64,000 nt of DNA from contig CAZVYX010000019.1 of assembly GCA_964631725.1 (NCBI GenBank), forward strand, positions 1 through 64,000. Reading direction: 5' to 3'. The notes beneath the pieces are model-generated. The model saw only the letters and a list, made by a program, of their open reading frames with translations, had not been told where the DNA came from and made no database searches. Positions 1 to 7,050 of this stretch are shown here, one piece after another. Made by a program: the position numbers and the translations under genes. This DNA is from GCA-2731375 sp964631725 (GTDB taxonomy: Bacteria > Pseudomonadota > Alphaproteobacteria > GCA-2731375). The first letter of the stretch is position 1, and each line of letters starts with the position of its first letter.

Positions 1-190
1 CTGGTTGCCGTTCTGGCCGTTGGCATTACCGTTGCCGTTATTGCCGTTACCTTGGGCGTTGGCGTTACCGTTGCCTTGGGTGCCATTTAGTCCGTTGGCA
101 TTGCCATTACCCTGGCCGTTGCCAAGTCCCAGACCGTTGCCGTTGCCCTGGGTGCCGTTCAGACCATTGGCATTGCCATTGCCGGCGGGC
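1..190. repeat. 72-bp coding repeat (24-residue Asn/Gly unit)
   Basis: GTTGCCGTT/GTTGGCATTGCC-type tracts recur in register. The segment GGGTGCC...TTGGCATTGCCATT near 78-108 recurs near 150-180, an offset of 72 bases (24 codons), with mostly synonymous changes. This fits an amplified protein repeat in the minus-strand gene rather than a noncoding satellite. More copies may lie beyond the edge. Confidence 0.7.
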
Positions 191-984
191 TCGGTCTCGA
201 CCTGCGGGGCTTCCGGTTCGGTCGCGGGGGTGGCCTGTTCCAATGTGGACTCGGACTCCGGGACCTGAATATTTTCGTTACCGTTGTCATTGCCGTTGTC
301 GTTGCCGTTTTCGGCGCCCGGCACTGCAAAAGACTGCGGCGTTCCATCCTGTGATGGACCCCGATCAAACTGTGCGCTGGTATCGTCTTCGGTTGACGCA
401 AGATCAGCAACCGCATCGGACGCTTCGGGCTCCGTCGTGCTGGTTTCCTCGGTCTCGACCGAATTGTTCTCCGATGATGCGGTGTTTGCGGCGCTATCCG
501 CCGCAGCTTGGGTGCCGTTTTCGGCATCGCCGGCGCCGCGGCCATCTTGACCGTCGTCGCCACTGTCTTCCGCCGCGGCCTCGGCTGCTTGTGTGTTGTT
601 GCCGCGGACGCCTTGCCGCGCGGCGGCGCCATCCGCTTGCGCGGTGTCGCCGGCCGTTTGGCCTTGTTCCGCGGCCGCCACGACCTGTTCTTCGGTCGCC
701 AGGCCGTCCTGTTGCTCGGCGTCTTGCCGCGCGCCGGCATCGCCGTCAATTTGCGCTTCGGTTTCCACGCGCGCGGCGGATTGGGCGCTTTCCGAGGTCT
801 CGCCGGCGCCTACCATGGTTTCCCAGAACGACCGGCCGGACTCGTCTTCGCGAAGCCGGTCCGCTTCGGAGGCGCGGTCATCCTGCGCCGATCTGGTCCG
901 ATCTGTCTCTTCCCTTACGACTGCCTGTTCGTCGTTCTGTTCGTTCTGAAGTAATTGCCTGAGTATTTTTGGCATTCTGGCCAT
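1..984 (-). CDS. Acidic Asn/Gly-repeat protein, probable type I secretion substrate (N-terminal part)
   Basis: An open frame runs without a stop from an ATG at 984 to the window edge (328 codons), so only the N-terminal part is present. An AGGAG lies 8 bases upstream. The first 50 residues are charged (MARMPKILRQLLQNEQ), followed by a long Glu/Asp/Ala/Thr/Gln-rich stretch with the look of a disordered region. From about residue 265 it becomes almost pure Gly/Asn/Ala/Leu/Gln, with a 24-residue unit (GNGNANGLNGTQGNGN) repeated. There is no N-terminal signal peptide or membrane segment. It is divergent to a complete type I exporter operon, and type I substrates lack N-terminal signals and are often repetitive, acidic and encoded beside the exporter. 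The substrate role is an inference; no RTX nonapeptide, VCBS or other known domain is visible in this part. Confidence 0.72.
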   Translation of the reverse strand, partial: MARMPKILRQLLQNEQNDEQAVVREETDRTRSAQDDRASEADRLREDESGRSFWETMVGAGETSESAQSAARVETEAQIDGDAGARQDAEQQDGLATEEQVVAAAEQGQTAGDTAQADGAAARQGVRGNNTQAAEAAAEDSGDDGQDGRGAGDAENGTQAAADSAANTASSENNSVETEETSTTEPEASDAVADLASTEDDTSAQFDRGPSQDGTPQSFAVPGAENGNDNGNDNGNENIQVPESESTLEQATPATEPEAPQVETEPAGNGNANGLNGTQGNGNGLGLGNGQGNGNANGLNGTQGNGNANAQGNGNNGNGNANGQNGNQ

Positions 985-1711
985 GGTCTTAACTCCTGAT
1001 TAAATCGCTATTTGCGGCAATTGCCTCTTCTCTGATATTTTTTTGTTACGGTCTTAATACCCGTATTGCGTAAACAACCTGTTAGGAGACGTGCTTAATA
1101 TTTGTGGTTAATGGATTTTTTTTATACCCACCAAACTTTCAGATGGATCTGGCCGTGATGCACGCCAACGCCCGGTTCTTGGCAGTTATGCTATAGGGCG
1201 TGCGGGAAAGCGGCCGCGCGGCTGATGCCGGACGGCGTGAATGGCCGGCAAATTTTTTTGCCCGCGGCGAAAAAGAATCGGCGTTTGCCGCTGGTTAAGA
1301 AAATAGAGCAATCGGCTGGAAGCCGCCGTGCCAACGGGGCGGCGAATTTTTCAATGCCGGCGAACAATATCCTGAACGCCGCATTGACCATGTCATGCCA
1401 ACATTTGCCAATCGGCGAGCTGCACTATGACCCAAGGCATAAACGTGCATCCGCGATCACGCATGCGCATATTCGCGGCGTTTCAAGGTATTGACGCAGC
1501 GGACGAATATCGAATGAACGGAAGTTCTACTCCCATGTGTGCCCACATGCCACGGCGTGATTAACCATCCCGGTGCCGGTCCCAACCAGGGCACGGAGGT
1601 ACAGCGGCGCATGCAACCAGTGATGAGATTTACTGTAACGGTATCTTAACTCTATCCCACGAGACTGCGAGTCGCCTAGGCAGGGGCCTAAATAGGAGGG
1701 TTCGACGGTCC
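985..1711. other. Divergent intergenic region of the secretion locus
   Basis: No convincing gene is seen in these 727 bases. An 89-codon frame at 1225-1494 has no ribosome-binding site and no family resemblance. The first 150 bases next to the repeat-protein gene are AT-rich and hold a nested palindrome (1046-1073). A second inverted repeat, CATGTG-TGCC-CACATG, sits at 1534-1549. The region should contain the two divergent promoters, but no strong -35/-10 pair was recognised. Confidence 0.6.
1046..1073. promoter_or_regulatory. Nested palindrome upstream of the repeat-protein gene
   Basis: TTACG at 1046-1050 pairs with CGTAA at 1069-1073, enclosing AATAC-CC-GTATT at 1056-1067. It lies 62-89 bases upstream of the start at 984, a normal position for an operator or activator site. 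A partly similar sequence (GTAACGGTATCTTAA) occurs near 1635, in front of the exporter operon. The regulatory role is inferred. Confidence 0.35.
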
Positions 1712-3517
1712 TTGCCGACAGTGACCCGCTCGACCAGTTGCCTGGATGGAAACAATGAATCCATCACGGGGGCGGCTTCGGGTATGGGATGTAAGACCGG
1801 GAGACTGTTGACGATGCACAGTAACGGCGCTGGGGCGCCTCGTCTAACACCGATGCGCGGCCTGCGCATGGAGATGGTTGCCGTTTCCTCGGCCTTGAAC
1901 CTGCTTTCCCTGGCTTTGCCCATTGTCATATTGCAGGTCTATGACCGTGTTATCCCGAACATGGCGAATCCAACCCTGGCGGTCTTTGTCTTCGCCTTGG
2001 GCGGAGTATTGATTATCGATGCCATCCTGAGTCTGGGCCGTAGCTATATTACCGGCTGGGTTGGCGCCCGCACGCAGCATGATCTTGCGAGTTCGGCATT
2101 GAAACGGTTGTTCCATTCTGATCTGCGCAGTTTTGAATCGATCGCTCCCGGCCTTCATATGCAGCGGCTTCGGGCGGTGGACGGGATCAAGAATTTCTAT
2201 TCGGGCCAGGCGTTGTTGCTGCTGGTGGATCTGCCCTTCGCCGGTCTGTTCCTGATTCTGATCGGCCTGATCGCCGGCGAGCTGATGTTCGTACCGGCCG
2301 CCATTCTGGCCATGCTTGCCCTATTCGCCGGCCTAAGCGGCCGAACCTTGTCGCAATCCTTGAAATACCGCGCGGCCTCGGACGAACGCCGCAATAATTT
2401 CATGATCGAAGTGCTGACGAACATACACACCGTCAAGGCCATGGGCATGGAAGCCCTGATGGTGCGCCGCCACGAACGCCTGCAAAGCGGTTCGGCCGAG
2501 GCGAGTTATCTGGTCAATATGGCCGGTGCGACGGCCCGCAACCTGGGCATGACCTTGAGCCAGGTAACGGCCGTTGCCGTCGGTGCCTATGGCAGCACTT
2601 TGGTGATGGACGGTATGTTGACCATTGGCGGCTTGGCCGCCAGTACCATGCTGGCAAGCCGCGCGGCGCAGCCGTTGTTGCGCTCCCTGGGCATCTGGAC
2701 GCAATTTCAGGGCACGCAAGTGGCGCGCCGTCAGATGGACGAACTATTCGACATGCCCCAGGAGACCCGGTCGGCGACGTCAAGCGAAGCCGGCCTGGAG
2801 GGTGGAATTACTTTCGCCGATCTGGATTTCAAATATTCCGAGAATTCGGATTTGTTGTACCGGGACGTCAATCTGCGGGTCGAGAATGGCGAGATCATCG
2901 GTATTGCCGGTGCCAACGGCTGCGGCAAGTCGACCATGCTTGGGCTGGCCATGGGTGCCCTGGCGCCCAGCAAGGGCCGGGTGTTGATCGACGACACTGA
3001 TGTCTGGCAGGTCGATCCGACGATACTGCATCGTCAGGTTTGCTACCTGCCGCAGAACGGGGTTCTTTTCCAGGGCACGATCATGGACAACCTGACCATG
3101 TTCTCCGGCCGGCATTACGTCGAGCGGGCGATGTATTTCGCCGAACGTCTGGGTCTGCATGAAGCGATCGGCAAGATGGCCAAGGGCTACGATACGCCGG
3201 TTGAATTTCGCGAGACGGCCCGTATTCCTGGCGGTGTCCGCCAGCGCATCGCGCTTGTTAGAGCCCTGACCATGACCGAAGAGCCGCGGCTGCTCCTGTT
3301 TGACGAGGCCTATGCCCAGTTGGATCGTGATAGTGACGAGCGCCTGCATAATCTGATGCGGGAATTTGTCGGTAAATGCACCATGCTTATCGTCAGTCAT
3401 CGGCCATCGTATTTGAACCTGGCCGATCGTGTCTTTGTCGTCCGTGACGGTGAACTGGTGCCCACCAGCAGCGGCGCCCGCGGTTCCATGGAAGTGCTGC
3501 AGAAGGAATATGCCTGA
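1712..3517 (+). CDS. Type I secretion ABC transporter, first half-transporter
   Basis: An inner-membrane ABC exporter (permease plus ATPase, 601 aa) for one-step export of an unfolded protein. The membrane domain begins around residues 55-75 (SALNLLSLALPIVILQVYDR, typical of the type I family). Walker A GANGCGKST is at 400-408, a variant signature PGGVRQR follows residue 505, and Walker B with catalytic Glu (FDEAYAQLD) is at 530-538. There is no N-terminal C39-like domain, unlike its downstream partner. The proposed start is TTG at 1712, 11 bases after a strong AGGAGGG; an ATG at 1814 is an alternative that still precedes the first membrane helix. The stop overlaps the next ATG by one base, so the two half-transporters are probably made in equal amounts and dimerise. 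Confidence 0.88.
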   Translation: MPTVTRSTSCLDGNNESITGAASGMGCKTGRLLTMHSNGAGAPRLTPMRGLRMEMVAVSSALNLLSLALPIVILQVYDRVIPNMANPTLAVFVFALGGVLIIDAILSLGRSYITGWVGARTQHDLASSALKRLFHSDLRSFESIAPGLHMQRLRAVDGIKNFYSGQALLLLVDLPFAGLFLILIGLIAGELMFVPAAILAMLALFAGLSGRTLSQSLKYRAASDERRNNFMIEVLTNIHTVKAMGMEALMVRRHERLQSGSAEASYLVNMAGATARNLGMTLSQVTAVAVGAYGSTLVMDGMLTIGGLAASTMLASRAAQPLLRSLGIWTQFQGTQVARRQMDELFDMPQETRSATSSEAGLEGGITFADLDFKYSENSDLLYRDVNLRVENGEIIGIAGANGCGKSTMLGLAMGALAPSKGRVLIDDTDVWQVDPTILHRQVCYLPQNGVLFQGTIMDNLTMFSGRHYVERAMYFAERLGLHEAIGKMAKGYDTPVEFRETARIPGGVRQRIALVRALTMTEEPRLLLFDEAYAQLDRDSDERLHNLMREFVGKCTMLIVSHRPSYLNLADRVFVVRDGELVPTSSGARGSMEVLQKEYA

Positions 3518-5688
3518 TGGCGGCTGCCGGCGATACTTTCCTGGAAGGCGCTCCAAGATTGCTCGGTGCGATGAACGTGCTGGAGGTGTTCCGCCGTGGC
3601 GGCACCGGCGCGTTGTCGGATCTCGCCGTCTGCCTGCTGCGGCTGTTGGAGGTTCTGGACTGGAATGGCAAGGAACGGCACTTGGCCGAGGCCATGCCCC
3701 ACTTTATCCCCAATCTCGATCTGGAAGGATTTCGCGAAACCCTGGCCAATTTGAACATGGGTACGAGGCCGGTTCGGGTGCGGCACGACCGCATAGACGC
3801 CAACCTGATCCCCTGTCTGTTCATACCCGACAACGAGATCGTGCCGGTGCGAATTATCATTTCCGCCGACGCGGACGGGTATAGAATTTATGATGGCGCC
3901 TACAGGTTCTTTCGCCGGGCTTCGGGCAAGGGCGTTCGCGGCACCGCCTATGTGGTCAAGCAGATCGACCGTACCGTGCAGGAGCGCAAGTCCCGTTCCC
4001 AGTCATGGACCTCTCTGCTTGTCGGACGCTTCCGCTCCCTTGTCGCGCAGGTACTGGTATTGACCCTGCTGTTCAATTTGCTCAGCCTGGCGATGCCCCT
4101 GTTCATGATGTCGATCTATGACCGGGTCATTCCCTCCGCCTCGGTCAACCAGCTTCTGTTCCTGCTCTCCGGTGTGATGTTTGCCATTGCAATGGAAACC
4201 GCGCTGCGCAGGCTTAGGGTACGGGCCATGGCCTATTTGGCGGGCCGCATCGACTATCTGGTCGGCCGTTCCGCGTTCGAGCGGATCATGTTCCTGCCCC
4301 TCGCGATGCTGGAACACGAACCCCTGGGCGCGCAGTTGTCCCATTTGCAGGAATTCGAATCGTTGCGCGAATTCTTCGCCGGACCGCTTGGCGAAGCCTT
4401 GCTGGACCTCCCCTTCGTGGTGATCTACCTCGCCGCGATCGCGGCCTTGGGCGGGTGGCTGGTGCTGGTGCCCATTTGTGCCGGCCTTGCCTATGTCCTG
4501 GCCGGCTGGGCCGTCGCTGGCTTTGGCAAGCATTTCAGTTCGGCCGGCAATGAACACAAGTCCGAGCAGCAGAAATTCCTGATCCAGGCGGTTTCCGGCA
4601 TGCGGGCGATCAAATTTGCCGGCTCCGAAGATGTCTGGATGCGCCGCTACCGCGACCTCTCCGCCGCCAGCTCGCTACGGGAATTCAGCCTTTCCTCGCA
4701 AAACAACGTGGTACAGACGATTTCACGGGTCATCACCCTTGCCTCCGGCATTGCCCTGATCGGTTTCGGCGCGATGGGCGTCATGAGTGGCGCCATTACC
4801 ATCGGTGCGCTGATTGCCTCGATGGCCCTGGTCTGGCGCGCGCTGGCGCCGCTGCAGTCGGGTTTCATGACCCTGAACCGCCTGGGGCAGATTAAATCCA
4901 GCCTGCAGCAGATCAATCAGTTGATGCGGCTTCCGACCGAGAGAATTCCGGGCCAGGTACCGTTCTCCCGCGGGATCAGGGGCCGCGTGACCTTCAATGG
5001 CGTGGTGCACCGTTTTGCCGCCGATGCCGAACCCGCGCTCATGGGTGTCACCTTTGCCGTCGAACCAGGCGAGGTCGTGGCGATCACCGGGCCCAATGGT
5101 TCGGGCAAGTCGACGGTTGTCAATTTGGCATCCGGATTATACCAGGCGACCATGGGCGCGATCATGATCGACGGCATCGATGTCCGCCAGATCGACCCCA
5201 TTGATTTGCGCCAGAATATTGCCCTGGTGCCGCAGGCCACTGAATTGACATACGGCACCGTGGCGCAAAACCTGCGCCTCGCCGAGCCCACCGCCAGCGA
5301 TGAGGATCTCGTGGCGGCGGCCAAGCTGGCCCGCGCCTATGACGCCATAATGAAATTGCCGGAGCAGTTTGATACCCGCCTGAACGAAACTCTTCTGACC
5401 GAGTTGCCGGAAGGCTTCAAACAGAAGTTGTCGCTGACCCGCGCCTACCTGAAAAATGCGCCGATCATGATCCTTGACGAGCCCGGCCAGTCGCTGGACG
5501 AAGAAGGCGATCAGGCCTTGCTGGCCGCGGTGCAGAATTTGCGCGGCAACGCAACGATTATCATCGTCACCCATCGGCCAAGCCATATGCAGATCGCCGA
5601 CCGCCTGATGGTTCTGGATGGGGGCCGGCTGCAATACAACGGTCCGCCGCAGGAAGCGATGGACCGGCTGGCTGGTAAAGAAAAATGA
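3517..5688 (+). CDS. Type I secretion ABC transporter with N-terminal C39-like domain
   Basis: The second ABC half-transporter (723 aa). Residues 1-150 look like the peptidase-like domain of LapB/HlyB-type exporters, with no evident catalytic Cys-His pair, so probably a substrate-docking domain. The membrane domain starts near residue 170 (LTLLFNLLSLAMPLFMMSIY). Walker A GPNGSGKST is at 525-533 and Walker B DEP at 654-656. The signature is badly degenerate (LPEGFKQK at 630-637 instead of LSGGQ). Together with the preceding gene this looks like a heterodimeric exporter with one weakened ATP site. Its ATGA end overlaps the adaptor gene by four bases. Confidence 0.9.
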   Translation: MAAAGDTFLEGAPRLLGAMNVLEVFRRGGTGALSDLAVCLLRLLEVLDWNGKERHLAEAMPHFIPNLDLEGFRETLANLNMGTRPVRVRHDRIDANLIPCLFIPDNEIVPVRIIISADADGYRIYDGAYRFFRRASGKGVRGTAYVVKQIDRTVQERKSRSQSWTSLLVGRFRSLVAQVLVLTLLFNLLSLAMPLFMMSIYDRVIPSASVNQLLFLLSGVMFAIAMETALRRLRVRAMAYLAGRIDYLVGRSAFERIMFLPLAMLEHEPLGAQLSHLQEFESLREFFAGPLGEALLDLPFVVIYLAAIAALGGWLVLVPICAGLAYVLAGWAVAGFGKHFSSAGNEHKSEQQKFLIQAVSGMRAIKFAGSEDVWMRRYRDLSAASSLREFSLSSQNNVVQTISRVITLASGIALIGFGAMGVMSGAITIGALIASMALVWRALAPLQSGFMTLNRLGQIKSSLQQINQLMRLPTERIPGQVPFSRGIRGRVTFNGVVHRFAADAEPALMGVTFAVEPGEVVAITGPNGSGKSTVVNLASGLYQATMGAIMIDGIDVRQIDPIDLRQNIALVPQATELTYGTVAQNLRLAEPTASDEDLVAAAKLARAYDAIMKLPEQFDTRLNETLLTELPEGFKQKLSLTRAYLKNAPIMILDEPGQSLDEEGDQALLAAVQNLRGNATIIIVTHRPSHMQIADRLMVLDGGRLQYNGPPQEAMDRLAGKEK

Positions 5689-7049
5689 GCAAGGGCAGCA
5701 ACTTCATACCCGCCGCACAGGTCGAGCGTCCCCGGCTCGGCCGTGGTGAGCAGTTGCGCTATCTATCCAAGCCGGAGTTGCTGGAGGAAATCGGCCCGCC
5801 CCGATTCCTCAGAGTCTTTCTGATCCTCGTTACCATGGCTGTTTTCGGTTCCGGAGCCTGGGCCGCGGTCGCCAAAATCAAGGAAACCACCAAGGCCATG
5901 GGCGAAGTCGTACCGATCGGTTCGGTGCATGCGATCCAGCATCTCGAAGGCGGCATCATTGCCAAGATCATGATCGCCGAAGGTGACTTGGTGGCGCGGA
6001 ATCAAATCCTGGTTGAACTGGACCCAACGGCGGTGCTGGCCGATTTGGAAGCCACCCGCATCCGCTACACCGGCCTGAAGCTCAAGGCGGAAAGGCTGCG
6101 GGCCTTTGCCGCCGGCGAGGCGGGTGCGTTTCCGGCCGTGCCGGCCCGCTTGGCACATTTGGTCGAGGACCAGCGGCAGATTTTAGCGCAGCAGGTCCGG
6201 GCGCGGCAGAAACAGAAACGGGTTCTATGGCTGAAACTGAAGCAGCGTGAGGTCGAGCTGAAGGTAATGCACAGCGAGGCCAAGAAACTGCGGCGCGAAG
6301 TCGCCATTCTGGCCACGCAACGTGATACCCAGGAAAAACTTCTGGCCGAAAAACTGGTTTCGAATTTGGTTTATCTGAACACCTTGCGGGAATTCAACAC
6401 GATCGACGGCGAGTTGCAGGAGGTTGTCGAAAAGGCCGATCGGGCGCGCCAGGCCATCGCCGAGGCCAAGGCGAAGATCGAGGAAGTGGTCGCTGGATTG
6501 CGCGATGACGCCTTGGACGAGATGGGCGCCGTGCGCTCGGAGTTGGCGGAGGTGGCGCAATCAATCGTACAGGCGGAAGACCGGGTGCGGCGGCTGAAAA
6601 TTTTGGCGCCGGCACGTGGAATCGTACAGGAACTGGCCGTCAATACCGTCGGCAGCGTGATCGCGCCGGGCGCGCCGCTGGCCAAGGTTGTTCCGGTCGA
6701 GGATGAACTGATCGTCGAGGCGCGAATCTCGCCTGTCGATGTTGGTCATGTAAAAATCGGCGATGAGGCCAAGGTGAAGATTACCACCTATGACTTTGCC
6801 CGCTTCGGGGCCATTGATGGCGAAGTCGAGAAAATCTCGCCGACGACCTTCAAGGAACAGGATGGGACGGTCTACTACAAGGCGTCCATCCGGCTGGGCA
6901 AGAATCATGTTGGTGATACGCCGGGACAGAATCTGATCCTACCGGGCATGGTCTCGGAAGTGGATATTCTCGCGGGCGAGCGTACCGTGCTGCGTTACCT
7001 GCTGCGGCCGATTTATCAATCCCTCGATACCGCGATGACGGAGCGTTGA
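5685..7049 (+). CDS. HlyD-family periplasmic adaptor of the type I exporter
   Basis: The membrane fusion protein (454 aa) linking the ABC pair to the outer-membrane factor. It has a cytoplasmic N-terminus, one membrane helix around residues 43-62, then a lipoyl-type half-motif (VHAIQHLEGGIIAKIMIAEG). A long, charged, leucine-rich coiled coil spans about 150-300, followed by the second lipoyl half (LKILAPARGIVQELAVNTVG) and a C-terminal beta domain. The length matches PrtE/LapC-type adaptors (about 430-480 aa). The start overlaps the previous stop (ATGA), and the next gene begins one base after its stop. Confidence 0.92.
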   Translation: MSKGSNFIPAAQVERPRLGRGEQLRYLSKPELLEEIGPPRFLRVFLILVTMAVFGSGAWAAVAKIKETTKAMGEVVPIGSVHAIQHLEGGIIAKIMIAEGDLVARNQILVELDPTAVLADLEATRIRYTGLKLKAERLRAFAAGEAGAFPAVPARLAHLVEDQRQILAQQVRARQKQKRVLWLKLKQREVELKVMHSEAKKLRREVAILATQRDTQEKLLAEKLVSNLVYLNTLREFNTIDGELQEVVEKADRARQAIAEAKAKIEEVVAGLRDDALDEMGAVRSELAEVAQSIVQAEDRVRRLKILAPARGIVQELAVNTVGSVIAPGAPLAKVVPVEDELIVEARISPVDVGHVKIGDEAKVKITTYDFARFGAIDGEVEKISPTTFKEQDGTVYYKASIRLGKNHVGDTPGQNLILPGMVSEVDILAGERTVLRYLLRPIYQSLDTAMTER

Positions 7050-7050
7050 G

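Noticed and set aside
1..190. Regular GTTGCCGTT-type repeats as a possible CRISPR or satellite array
   Set aside because: The period of 72 bases with synonymous variation in an open frame shows a protein-coding repeat; there are no spacers.
1225..1494. 89-codon frame in the divergent region
   Set aside because: No ribosome-binding site, no recognisable domain, and mixed composition; treated as chance.
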